From Helianthus annuus (lineage: Eukaryota > Streptophyta > Magnoliopsida > Asterales > Asteraceae), in contig NC_035433.2 in assembly GCF_002127325.2 (NCBI RefSeq), forward strand, positions 85,708,549 through 85,772,548: a stretch of 64,000 nucleotides of DNA, given 5' to 3'. The number at the start of each line of letters is the position of its first letter. Position 1 is the first letter of the stretch. Below are positions 22,653 through 36,019 of this stretch, piece by piece. The translations under genes and the position numbers were made by a program. Below the pieces are notes generated by a model that did no database searches, was not told the DNA's origin, and saw only the letters and a list, made by a program, of their open reading frames with translations.

Positions 22653-22989
22653 ACATCTGCATACACTTCTAACATTATCGAGAAAAGAAAAACTTTATGC
22701 TAAATTCTCCAAATGCGAATTCTGGTTACAAGAAGTGCAATTCCTTGGACATCTGGTTAATCATGAAGGAATTCATGTGGATCCCACAAAGATCGAGGCG
22801 ATTACCAAATGGAAAGTCCCTGAGTAACCAATGGAAGTAAGAAATTTTCTTGGACTGGCAGGTTATTATAGGCGTTTTATTTAGGATTTTTTAGAATAGC
22901 CATTCCATTATCCCGACTGACCTGCAAATCAGTTAAGTTTGAATGGGGACCAAAACAGGAGGAAGCCTTTAGGATTCTGAAGTAAAGGT
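22653..22989 (+). pseudogene. Gypsy A RT continuation (after copia A)
   Basis: Resumes exactly where the RT was split, with [17 protein letters not shown] and [20 protein letters not shown], then [11 protein letters not shown]. Stops and frameshifts are frequent (TAA at about 22825 after WKVPE). The fragment ends in the region before RNase H, where the gypsy B LTR begins. Confidence 0.88.
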
Positions 22990-23825
22990 TGCCACACCCC
23001 AACCGATGGCGGAAACATCGGGGTGCGGCACTAAGCGTCCAGATTGCTCAAAAGTTTCCATAACACTATAGTCTCAATATAGATTAGATAAATTCAATCA
23101 TTTTCTAAATGCAACCAAAATCAACCATCACAACAAGTATCACGAATTACATCAAGTTTCAAATATTGTTCATAACTTATTTAATTTAACTAGGTGAGTT
23201 TCTAAGCATCATCTTAGTTTGATTCCAGAATCCAGCATCCTATCAGCCTGCAACATGTATTAAAATAATGTCAATACAATGATGTACTGGCGAGTATACA
23301 AGTTTGAGTATGTAGAGTAATAGTTAAAAAGACTCGTATCCATCATGTAAACATATAAAATAGTTTCAGCCAGGCTAGTGTACGCAGTCCAAGTGATAGC
23401 CCAAGTGTCCCAATGCATTTACCACTTTCCTAAGTCTCTAGGAAAGCAAATATAATCCTCCTAACAATACCCCTGAGAATAATGGGGAGATGCATACTCC
23501 TATAGCGCTACTATTGTTAAGGCGGAACTACACACAAGGATTAAACGTTCACATAACATAAGAATCAAGAATCCAAAAGTATCAAGTTTCACATTTACAG
23601 AGGATAGTGTTAGATTTAAAATAGGTTTCAAAATTCAAGTTTCATAGAATACATGTTGCATCCCAAAAGTTTAAAACAAAAAGGGATCGAGTACACTCAT
23701 AGCGGGTGCTAACTATCGACACCTACTGCTTAGATTAAAGGGAGCTCTGAGATTAGCTTGACTATAGTTTAAACAGATAAGCGTCGGACAGAATAACGAG
23801 ATTCGTGCAAAGTGTCAAAATAGTC

Positions 23826-24195
23826 ACCTGATCGAAATGCCATCCGGATGGATGGTCATCCGGTCGGATGACTTGTGAGATGGGACGGATCACCATCCAA
23901 TCGGATGGTCATCCGGACGGATGGCCATTCAATCGAATGGTCATTCGATCCTAAGGGTGAGTTTTCAAAATGTTTAAATTTTGAAGTTTTTATTGTAGCA
24001 TGATACCAAGTTGTTCAATCGGATGGTCATCCGATCGGATGACCGTTCGGTCGAATGACTCTTCGAGTGTAAGTTTCAAAGTTCAAAGTTCTGATTTGAA
24101 ATAGTTCAAGGGTTGAAGTTCATTGAGATAACCCGCCTGGTTGGACGGTCATTCGATAGAACGGCAGTCCGACCGGATGGTCGTTCATCCTTGGT
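23826..24195. repeat. ATCCGATCGGAT-like word array, gypsy B LTR
   Basis: More than ten copies of CATCCGGTCGGATG-like dyads (GGATGGTCATCCGGACGGATGG, CATCCGATCGGATGACC, TCGAATGGTCATTCGATC) in about 370 bp, downstream of the TATA box in the transcribed part of the LTR. Confidence 0.8.
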
Positions 24196-24797
24196 GTTCC
24201 GTTTCTTTGAAATGTTTGCAAAATTTCCGAGTTTGAGTTTAACGAAGATGCCATGGTAACATATCAAGACAACGGGAACTCTCCAAAGTTCGATCGGACG
24301 GCTGTGGTTGGCTGCGTTTCATGCCTGACCCGTACTCCGGTCATCTTCTCCGGTGATAATCCATTTCCATGCCGACTCCAGACTAGTCATCAAGTCTATA
24401 GTCCGTTTGGGTCCGGATTTCACCGTCTTAGGTAAAGAGTTAAGAAAGTTTGAAGAATAACATGAAATTAACTGAAAAACTTAGATTTTTGTAAAGATTC
24501 GGTGTAAACATATCGAAATCTCTAAGATCTGAGCTAGAGCTTGCCGGAAATGACATCACATAGTCGGTTGTACAACTGCCATGATGACGTCACCCTCAAG
24601 AGCTCGAATCTTAGTGATTTCATGGTGAAAAGTGTGATTTTGATGAAGAATCATGTGAAGAATCGTGTATAGATCGAAGTTGTACAAGATTTAAGTTGAA
24701 AACTTACAAGAATCGGCCTAGAATGGAAGAAAAGTGTAGTGCGTGCGCCTGGATCGGAGGGGACTGTCACGTCAGTGAAGAATGATGTGACAGGTCC

Positions 24798-24805
24798 TAT
24801 TTATA
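24798..24805 (-). promoter_or_regulatory. TATA box of gypsy B LTR
   Basis: TATAAATA on the minus strand in ACTATAAATAGGACC. The second word cluster begins about 40 bp upstream. Confidence 0.7.
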
Positions 24806-24837
24806 GTGTCAGAGTGTGGGAAGGGGGGGTGCAAGGA

Positions 24838-24925
24838 GCTGGATCGGATGGCTGTTCGTTCGAATGGCCCTCTGATCGGATGGTCATCATCCGATCGGAT
24901 GTCCATTCAGACAGTCCAATCCGTT
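24838..24925. repeat. ATCCGATCGGAT-like words upstream of gypsy B TATA
   Basis: Includes GATCGGATGGTCATCATCC followed by GATCGGATGTCC, and GTTCGTTCGAATGG. It sits in U3 immediately upstream of the TATA box on the minus strand. Confidence 0.75.
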
Positions 24926-25019
24926 CAGCAACTTTTTTGATTTGTGAGTTAGATTAAGCGTTGCGTTGCGTATTATTGTACAAGATTACTTAGTTATACA
25001 AAGGTTACCAAGTTTACAT

Positions 25020-25310
25020 AAGTGTCAAGTCTCTAGTCTCTCATTTAACCAAGTCTCAAGTTTCACGAGTCTCAAGAGTCAAGAGTCAAGTATCGAGAAT
25101 CAAGCATCAAGTATCAAGTATCTAGAATTTAGTATCAAGAATCAAGTCTAAATAATCAACTATCAAGAATCTAGCATCAGGAATCATGTATCAAGAATCA
25201 TTAAGAATCAAGTATCATAGTATTAAGACTCACAAAGTTTCAAGTATCATCAGAGTTTCAGGATTCAAGTATCAAAGAGTCAAGTCTCACATAGTATAAG
25301 GACTAAAATT
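25020..25310. repeat. Degenerate AGTATCAAGAATCA repeat
   Basis: Low-order repeat of AAGTATCAAGAATC and AAGTCTCAAGAGTC variants in the first 330 bp of U3. Purine-rich and non-coding. Confidence 0.75.
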
Positions 25311-25348
25311 TGACAAAAGCTAAGAGTTCAGGGACGCAGGGCGTTACA

Positions 25349-25365
25349 GTCTCCCCTCCTTTAGG
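25349..25365 (-). promoter_or_regulatory. Polypurine tract of gypsy B
   Basis: On the minus strand CCTAAAGGAGGGGAGAC just before the TGTAACGCCC start of the 3' LTR. LARD2 has the same tract with one substitution. Confidence 0.85.
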
Positions 25366-25383
25366 AGATTTCGTCCCCGAAAT

Positions 25384-26640
25384 CTAAGAAGAAGACTGCC
25401 TGAAGAGCTGCGGATACTTGGTCTTCATCTCACTTTCGAGCTCCCAAGTGAATTCGTCGCCACGCTTTCCTTCCCATCGAACCTTGACTATGGAAATTTT
25501 GTTGCGCCTCAGTCGGTTGACACCTCGATCCATGATTTCGACCGGTTTCTCCACAAAGTGTAAAGTCTCATTTACTTGTAAGTCTTCGAGGGGAACCTGC
25601 AGTTCCTCGTCGGCTAGGTATTTACGAAGATTAGATACGTGGAACACCGGATGTACATTGTTTAGTTCTTGTGGCAGGTCGAGACGGTACGCCACCTTGC
25701 CAATCCTTTCGAATATCGGGAAAGGACCCACATAGCGAGGAGCGAACTTTCCCTTCTTACTAAAATGAACTACTCCCTTCCAGGGAGATACCTTGAGAAG
25801 TACCCGATCTCCAACATCAAATTCCAGAGGCTTACGCCTTTTATCAGCATAGCTCTTTTGTCTGCTTCTAGCCGTGATCAAGTTATCACGGATCTGAAGA
25901 ATCTTATCCGTTGCCTCTTGAATAATTTCAGGGCTAGTAAGTTGCTTGTCACCAACCTCTTGCCAACTGAGAGGAGATCGGCGCTTGCGACCATATAAAT
26001 CTTCGAAAGGAGCCATCTGAATACTGGAATGATAGCTGTTGTTGTACGAGAACTCAATCAATGGTAAATGTACGTCCCAGTTACCACCAAAGTCGATGAA
26101 ACAAGAACGGAGCATATCCTCTAAGGTTTGAATGGTGCGTTCGGTCTGTCAATCCGTTTGGGGATGAAAGGCCGTACTAAGATTCAAATGAGAACCCATA
26201 GCGGACTGAAAGGTTTGCCAAAGACGTGAAGTAAAGCGACCATCACGGTCCGAGATTATGTCAAGAGGTATACCATGGCGGCATATAATCTCATCGGTAT
26301 AGATTCGAGCAAGTTTCTCCACTATATAATCTTCACGAATAGGAAGAAAGTGGGCTGATTTAGTCAAACGGTCAATGATTACCCAAATACTATCATGACT
26401 AGCGGGTGTACATGGTAGTTTGGTTATAAAGTCCATATCGATGCTATCCCATTTCCAAACAGGGATTTCAGGACGTTCTAAAAGACCCGAAGGACGTTGG
26501 TGTTCGGCCTTTACCTTCGTGCAACTAAGGCATTTTGAGACGTACGCAACAATGTCCTTCTTCATACTAGGCCACCAATAAGTCATACATAAATCATGGT
26601 ACATCTTATCACCACCTGGATGAATAGATTATCGGGATTT
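25384..26640 (-). pseudogene. Gypsy B integrase with chromodomain-like tail
   Basis: One frame with two nonsense codons: TAA at about 26629 inside the HHCC zinc region (HKSR, stop, [11 protein letters not shown] ... CLSCTKVK) and TGA at 26149-26151 between HPQTD and QTER. The catalytic triad is recognisable as D in [12 protein letters not shown] in SDRDGRFTS and E in QTERTIQ. The GPF region ([16 protein letters not shown]) and [11 protein letters not shown] follow. The end, [24 protein letters not shown], has the aromatic/charged pattern of the chromodomain-like module that directs chromovirus integration. Stop at 25384. Disabled by the two stops, otherwise well kept. Confidence 0.9.
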
Positions 26641-27942
26641 GTGGGCTTCGTTCATAATGAGTTCACGAAGATTATCGCGATCCGGCACCCAGATACGATT
26701 AAGATAGTATTGGAGACCATCAGACTTAGTTTCGAGTTGATCCACAGTAGCACCTCGTATTTCAACAAATAGACTACCCTCATTAGCTGACGAGCACTGA
26801 GCTTCATGGATACAATTATGAAGGTCACTAGAGATATGAAAGCAACGGATAGTATTAACATGAGTCTTACGACTAAGAGCGTTAGCCACGACATTCGCCT
26901 TTCCAAGATGATAGCGAATTTCGCAGTCATAGTCGTTAAGCAATTCTACCCAACGCCTCTGTTGCATGTTCAGTTCTTTTTGGTTAAAGATATGTTGTAA
27001 GCTTTTATGGTCAGTGAAAACCACACACTTAGTTCCATATAGGTAGTGTCTCCAAATCTTTAACGCAAACACAACTGCACCGAGCTCCAGATCGTGAGTA
27101 CTATAGTTTTTCTCATGTATTTTGAGTTGACGGGAGGCATAAGCAATAGCCTTGTCCCACTGCATGAGCACACATCCCAAGCCACGGTTCGAGGCATCAC
27201 AGTATACCACGAAATCATCGTTACCGTCAGGGAGAGTAAGTACAGGAGCGTTACACAGAAGAGTCTTAAGAGTCTGAAAAGATTCCTCTTGCTCGGGACC
27301 CCAAGCAAAAGGTTTCTCTTTCTGAGTCAACGAAGTGAGAGGAATGGCGATCTTAGAGAAGTCTGAGATGAACCAACGGTAATAACCCGCCAATCCTAGA
27401 AATGAACGAATCTCAGATGCAGATTTAGGCGTATTCCAATTGTTCACGGCTTCGATCTTAGAAGGGTCAACATGAATACCATGTTTACTAACAACATGCC
27501 CTAGAAATTGTACTTTATCAATCCAAAACTCACACTTATAAGCATTCACCACGTAGTAACTCAAGCATCAAGCTTAAATGACATTCATGATCGGCTTTAG
27601 TTTATGAATAAATAAGAATATCATCAATAAAGACTATCACAAAACGATCCAAATAGGGTTTACAAACACGATTCATAAGATCCATGAACACAGCGGGTGT
27701 GTTGTTCAAGCCAAAAGGCATGACCACGAACTCGCAGTGTCCATATCGAATGCGAAACGCGGTTTTGGGTATATCATCTTCGAGAACATGGAGCTGATGA
27801 TAACCAGATCGAAGGTCGATTTTTGTGAAGTAGGATGCGCCTTGTAGTTGGTCAAACAGATCATCAATATGTGGGAGAGGGTAACGATTCTTAACAGTAA
27901 GCTTATTACGTTCACGATAGTCGATACACATATGAAATGAAC
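26641..27942 (-). pseudogene. Gypsy B RT C-terminal part and RNase H
   Basis: RT from [15 protein letters not shown] (27931) through [17 protein letters not shown] and catalytic FIDDILIYS at about 27605. A frameshift and stops follow near 27560-27600. The next frame gives [31 protein letters not shown] and RNase H with [39 protein letters not shown] and LSRK. The N-terminal part of the RT lies beyond the Tat insertion, whose left target duplication tgaac is at 27938-27942. Confidence 0.9.
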
Positions 27943-28669
27943 TGTTAGGGCTGGATTTTTATCATAGGTGATCCTTACACGTGATCCTAACCAGTGATCC
28001 TTGTTTCTTTGGCAGACAGCGATCCTCTGGAGGACTTCAGGATCAGGATCATGGGACATTATAGGATCCTCATACTAACGATCATCTTCGCTTAATGCAA
28101 TGTTATTTTTGCAGGAATCTCTAGCAGGATATGCTCTAGGCATCATGATCCAGGGACGCGTCTTCACAATTATGGCAAGAGCTTAATTGAAGAAAGACGT
28201 TGCACAGGATATGGAAACATGGCTTGATTCATGGGCAGCAATTTAGGCTAGATTGTCTTTATTTCTAAAGGGGTAATGAGCTGATAATTAGTCATTTTAC
28301 CTAAAATAAGTCACCTACACTTGTATAAATACCCCTCTTCCTCATTCGGAAGAACACACACGACATACGACGCAACTCTCACACACTTAGACACCAAAAG
28401 CAATAGTGATCCTTGTACTCAGCTCATTATCATCTAAAGTTGTAATCATATTTTTGTTATATTGAAGTTGGTGATCGGTAGTTGCCATCACCCGAGGTTT
28501 TTTATGCCGGAGATCATTCATTGATCAAGGGCTTTTTCCTCGTATAAATCATTGTGTCTTTGCATCTTTATCACAGAAGTGATCCTTTAATTTCATAATT
28601 AACCAAGCATCATACCCCGTTTTCATAAAGTTTGGTTACATTATCGTTGTGTGATTTTTGATCAAAACA
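27943..28669 (+). repeat. Tat 5' LTR
   Basis: TGTTAGGGCTGG...GATCAAAACA. Many GATCC/GGATC words lie between 27965 and 28085, and a TATA box at 28324-28331 with a leader starting in ACACACACGACATACG. Confidence 0.95.
28324..28331 (+). promoter_or_regulatory. TATA box of Tat LTR
   Basis: TATAAATA in TTGTATAAATACCCCTC. The same sequence is in the 3' LTR near 38319. Confidence 0.8.
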
Positions 28670-28672
28670 GTT

Positions 28673-28690
28673 TGGCGCCCACCGCGGGGC
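28673..28690 (+). promoter_or_regulatory. Primer binding site of Tat element
   Basis: TGGCGCCCACCGCGGGGC, three bases after the LTR end. The TGGCGCCCACCGTGGGGC form is common in Tat-type elements, though I cannot name the tRNA with certainty. Confidence 0.75.
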
Positions 28691-28747
28691 AATTGGTGCT
28701 TCATTCATAAGAAAAATCTTTTGTTCAAAATCATTTGAAAGAGTTAC

Positions 28748-31219
28748 ATGGCTTCATCATTGAAGAACACGTCCACGGCGATGTCTGCAGTCACCTCATC
28801 AGAGATCACCTTGCCTCCTCCACCGGCAGGATCTCAGAAAAATACTGAGAAGAGATCAACTCCCACTTTCTCTAAACCTCTATCTTCTTCTGCTATGAAT
28901 TCTTCTATTCCCAGTACTAGTGATGTATTTGCTTTAATTTTGCAGATGAAGGATCGTATGCAGCGGCAAGATGAAACTAACGAAAGGATCCTCAGGGAAA
29001 TTGGAGATCTCAAAAGACAAAAGAAAGCGGCAGAGGATCATTCTCCACTGATGCCCAAATCCTTGAGTTTTGATACTCCAATGATCACTTCCCAGCCATC
29101 AGGGGTCCCGGACGTGCAAATCATAGGGGAGTCAAGAGGATCACATCTCAACTCGGCAGCAATGACTCAGACGTCAGGCTCACATTTTCAGCCTGTAGGA
29201 TCCTATCCTCAGTACATGGGATCCTTCAGGAATTTGGGAGCCTATCCGGAGACACAGCAGTTTCAAGGATCCTACTTTGTTCCAGGATCATCCCAGGTTC
29301 AAGGATCCTCCTTCGTTCCAGGATCATCCCAGACACCAGGATCCTTCCAGATACCAGGATCCCTAAAAAATCTGCAAACAGGAAGTCTAGATGTCCATCA
29401 AGGAGACTTCATTCCAATGCAGACCATTGCTTCCACTGGTCCCTCCGTTGTTCCAGAACCCCAGCAATATGGATTCCCTAACTTGAACCCAATGGGAGGT
29501 AACACTTTAAACAATTATCCTACCACTAACCATGGATTCATGCAGGATACATGTACCAATCATGCTATGGCCAGGGAGTTGCAGAAGCTAAAAGATATGA
29601 TCTCAAGTGTTCCAGGGGTAGTCAAGCCTATCCCAGAGATTGCGGATGGAAGCCACAAGGTATCCCGTTTTGCACCACCAATTTGTGATGCAGAGGTACC
29701 TAAAAGGATCCATATCCCTACCATGAAGTTGTATGATGGCACAACGGATCCAGAGGAGCATATAGCACAATACAGGGAGAGGATGGAGATCAATCCTATC
29801 CCAGAAAAATTGAAGGAAGCATGCCTATGTAAAGGATTTGGATCCACTCTTACTGGATCAGCTCTTAAGTGGCTGCTAAGTCTTCCCCCTTACTCTATTA
29901 CTTCATTTGCCAATTTAGTTAATTTATTCAATAACCAATTCTCTTGTAGCAGAAAATTTGAAAAATTAACTAGTGATTTGTACAGGATAACTCAAAATCA
30001 TAATGAATCATTAAGGGATTATATAACTAAATTTAGTAAAGAATCCTTGGACATTCCCAACTTGGATATGGCTACGGCTGTTGAAGCCTTCAAAATGGGA
30101 CTGCTTAAGGATTCATTATTCTATGATGATCTTGTTATGACACCATGCAGGAATTTAGATGAAGTAAGAACTCGAGCACTCAGGTTTATCCGGCTAGAGG
30201 ATGACAAGAGGATCCAGGAGAGACAAGTAGGATCCTCAAAACAAGATAAGCAAGGATCCTCCTTCAAGAGCAACAAGTTCAAATCCTACCATAGAAATGA
30301 GAACAAGAATGTGCATGCTGTTGACCAAGAAGAGGATGATGAAGGATATCCTCCAATCTCAGAATATTGTTTTTCCGTTGATAATCATGAACTAATCCTT
30401 GCAATGCAGAATCTAGGTGAAAAAGCTAGGTGGCCCAGGAAGAATGATAAACCATCCGGGACTAAAGACAAGTCAAAATGGTGTGCATACCATGAGGATT
30501 TCGGGCATCTAACTGAAGATTGCATAGCCTTAAGAAAAGAAATCGGATACCTGCTAAGCAAGGGGCATCTAAAAGAGTTATTGGGGAGAAAAAAGCAAAG
30601 GACCCAGGATCCTGAAAGGATCCCCGAAAAAGCTCCAGCACCTCCGGCAAATGCACAAGTGATCAGCTTTATATCCGGAGGATCAGACATCTGTGGTACA
30701 TCCTTCTCGGTGGCCAAAAGACATGCAAAAGAATCAAAAATGGATAATGGAGAAAGGCCTATTAGAACATCAAGTGTCTCAGAAGGGAAGATGATAACAT
30801 TTGACGAGGATGATCGCATCAACATTCAGGATCCTCACCATGATAGTTTAGTTATCACTCTCTTTATCTCTAACCATTTTGTCCGCAGGATCCTTATTGA
30901 TGGAGGGAGCTCAGTGAACATTATCCAGCTTGATGTCCTGAAGAAGATGGGAATCCCAGAATCAGACATCACACCAAGATCCTCCGTGCTTGTAGGATTC
31001 AGTGGGGAGACGAAGAAAACTCTGGGGGACATCAAACTCCCAATCTACGTGGAAGGATTACATAATTACCAAAAATTTTGTGTTATTGACTGTTTATCTT
31101 GTTGCAACGTTATCCTTGGCAGGCCTTGGATACATGATATGAAAGCAGTCCCATCTACCTACCATCAATGTGTGAAGCTCCCTAGCCCATGGGGAATAAT
31201 CAAGATCGATAGTGACTAG
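28748..31219 (+). CDS. Tat gag-protease polyprotein
   Basis: 823 codons, intact. Residues about 1-260 are a Ser/Gly/Pro/Gln-rich N-terminus with repeats of the type QGSSFVPGSSQ. The gag domain (about 310-480) includes CKGFGSTLTGSALKWLLSL and SLRDYITKFSKE. The knuckle (about 578) is CAYHEDFGHLTEDC, the Cys-X2-His-X4-His-X4-Cys form typical of Tat. Protease around residue 715 has LIDGGSSVNIIQ, where the usual DTG/DSG is DGG; the catalytic Asp is kept. It ends at a UAG (31217-31219) in the same frame as pol. About 25 GGATC words lie in this ORF by eye. It should build particles and process the polyprotein. Confidence 0.93.
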   Translation: MASSLKNTSTAMSAVTSSEITLPPPPAGSQKNTEKRSTPTFSKPLSSSAMNSSIPSTSDVFALILQMKDRMQRQDETNERILREIGDLKRQKKAAEDHSPLMPKSLSFDTPMITSQPSGVPDVQIIGESRGSHLNSAAMTQTSGSHFQPVGSYPQYMGSFRNLGAYPETQQFQGSYFVPGSSQVQGSSFVPGSSQTPGSFQIPGSLKNLQTGSLDVHQGDFIPMQTIASTGPSVVPEPQQYGFPNLNPMGGNTLNNYPTTNHGFMQDTCTNHAMARELQKLKDMISSVPGVVKPIPEIADGSHKVSRFAPPICDAEVPKRIHIPTMKLYDGTTDPEEHIAQYRERMEINPIPEKLKEACLCKGFGSTLTGSALKWLLSLPPYSITSFANLVNLFNNQFSCSRKFEKLTSDLYRITQNHNESLRDYITKFSKESLDIPNLDMATAVEAFKMGLLKDSLFYDDLVMTPCRNLDEVRTRALRFIRLEDDKRIQERQVGSSKQDKQGSSFKSNKFKSYHRNENKNVHAVDQEEDDEGYPPISEYCFSVDNHELILAMQNLGEKARWPRKNDKPSGTKDKSKWCAYHEDFGHLTEDCIALRKEIGYLLSKGHLKELLGRKKQRTQDPERIPEKAPAPPANAQVISFISGGSDICGTSFSVAKRHAKESKMDNGERPIRTSSVSEGKMITFDEDDRINIQDPHHDSLVITLFISNHFVRRILIDGGSSVNIIQLDVLKKMGIPESDITPRSSVLVGFSGETKKTLGDIKLPIYVEGLHNYQKFCVIDCLSCCNVILGRPWIHDMKAVPSTYHQCVKLPSPWGIIKIDSD

Positions 31220-31282
31220 CAGGAGGCTAAGGATTGTTATACCTCATCTATGAAGCCAACCTCGAAGCCAAGGGAGCAATAG

Positions 31283-31288
<6 letters not shown>
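31217..31288 (+). promoter_or_regulatory. Gag-pol junction: two in-frame UAG codons, second in leaky context
   Basis: Gag-PR and pol share one frame, separated by UAG at 31217-31219 (context GAC UAG CAG GAG) and UAG at 31280-31282 (context CAA UAG CAA UUA). The second is an exact copy of the type I readthrough context UAG-CAR-YYA first known from tobamoviruses. Between them the frame is open for 20 codons. The next ATG in frame lies over 120 bases downstream, inside conserved pol sequence, so reinitiation is unlikely. Alternatives: both UAGs arose from CAG by C-to-T at methylated CHG sites, or a spliced RNA skips them as in Ogre elements. Confidence 0.6.
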
Positions 31289-34588
<3,300 letters not shown>

Positions 34589-36019
34589 ACGTGATCCTTC
34601 ATGCATGTGATCCTTACATTGAAGTATCCTTGAAGGATCCCGGAGATATCAGTGATCCTTACTCTGGTAATATGCTTATCCTAAAACTATTGCATTTTCT
34701 TACTTTTTACCTAAGGATAAGGATCATGTATCCTTCATCCTCTACTCACAAACCATTTGAGTTATGATAGTTCAGGTATCTTCAGCAAGTCGTCAAAGAT
34801 CTCCAAAAGCACCACAGATCCTTGGGTCCAACCCCAGTTATCCTTGGGATTATCCCCAGTTTCCGCCAGCAGCGCACGATGATCCTGGTATAGTTCACGT
34901 CTTTGGGACCAGTACCCACTTTCGGGGCTGACAACCTCATCGTACTGGCTATATTTAGGATCCTACGTATAATGGTAGACGTACCATACATCCGTTCCTA
35001 AGGTTTCTAACGTTTTCACGTTAGCTAAGGTTTTGACATTTTCATGTCACTAAGTTTGGATAGTCGCCAGAGAAGGGCCATACTCCAGTTTACATACGAT
35101 CCTTTGGGCTTGTCCCCAGTTATCCTTTGGGCTTGTCCCCAGTGATCCTCCGGGATCATCTCCAGTTATCCTTTGGGCTTGTCCCCAGTGATCCTCCGGG
35201 ATCATTCTCGGTTATCCTTTGAGCATGTCCCCAGTTGCTAATTTATCTCTTACATTGGCTTAGTCCCAAGATATGTTCCATCTTTCAGGTTCTCGAAGTT
35301 AAACAAATAAGGATCCTTAATCCTTATCATCCATTAAAGTTTTACTTGTGGTTATCCCGATTGAAGGATAGGACCCTAACTTGGATCCTCAGGTATGATC
35401 CTTGACTATTTTGACTATACTCATTATCCTAACCGACCCTTATACTTTGACAACCAAACCTATGATCCTTGAACTAAAATACTTTGAATATTTTCAATAT
35501 CAGGATATTTGATCTAGGATCATATCCTAAATTTATTAAAACATATTTTCAACTCTTGATAAATATATTACAAAGACAATTGAGAAAAAAGAAGATAATT
35601 AAAGGATAACAACACGAGATAAGCCAGAAAAGTTAAAGTTATATTATTAAACAAAAGGATCATTAACCCTTTCAAGAAAGTTGTCAAAATTGCCAACCCA
35701 CATTTCTACCAGCAAAACGTGGCCCGTCCACATGGGTTGGCAAAGGGTGTCCATTGTCTATGCGGTCTTAGCATTGTGCAGGAAAGTAAAAGCGGCAGGA
35801 TCACAAAGGCTTCATCCCCCAGACAGAGGATCCCTCCACCTTTTGTAATCCTACCTATTGTTCAAAGGATCCAGGATCCTTAAACCTAAGAAACTATTGT
35901 TCAGAGATTACAGACCATAACTGTCTCAAACCATCAACAACCACAAAAAACCACTACCAATCCTAAAAAATTGGGCTCCGGCCTAGTCAAAAATATCCAT
36001 CATCGCCCAATCTTGCAGC
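34589..36019. other. Tat 3' region between pol and antisense gene
   Basis: Non-coding, rich in ATCCT/AGGAT words, with a tandem array at 35099-35236 and two more diverged 22-bp copies near 34820-34864. The downstream part (about 35240-35990) is AT-rich and may serve as the 3' UTR of the antisense gene. Confidence 0.75.
35099..35236 (+). repeat. 23-bp tandem repeat, six copies
   Basis: Unit ATCCTTTGGGCTTGTCCCC plus AGTT/AGTG, alternating with a variant ATCCTCCGGGATCATCTCC. Six contiguous 23-mers make 138 bp. Tandem arrays in this part of Tat/Ogre elements are known to seed satellite DNA. Confidence 0.88.

Larger units (their letters stand above)
10662..22989 (+). mobile_element. Gypsy A, partial, interrupted by copia A
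   Basis: Plus-strand Ty3/gypsy element. Order: 5' LTR 10662-11995, iMet PBS, extra ORF, gag, PR, RT. The RT is split at 15538 by copia A and resumes at 22658; shortly after, the element is cut by the gypsy B LTR at 22990. RNase H, integrase and the 3' LTR are not in the window. The RT is almost identical in key stretches to that of gypsy D ([15 protein letters not shown]), and both LTRs share the CGCGGGCCGCG word, so they belong to one family. Confidence 0.88.
22990..25348 (-). repeat. Gypsy B 3' LTR
   Basis: On the plus strand TGCCACACCCCAACCGATGG...GGGCGTTACA, 2359 bp. The left edge is homologous to the LARD2 LTRs. It holds ATCCGATCGGAT-like words on both sides of a minus-strand TATA box (24798-24805) and a degenerate AGTATCAAGAATCA repeat (25020-25310). 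Confidence 0.88.

Noticed and set aside
29560..30825. Minus-strand ORFs opposite Tat gag as antisense genes
   Set aside because: They shadow the gag codons, without introns, TATA box or motif; only 36020-37634 meets these tests.
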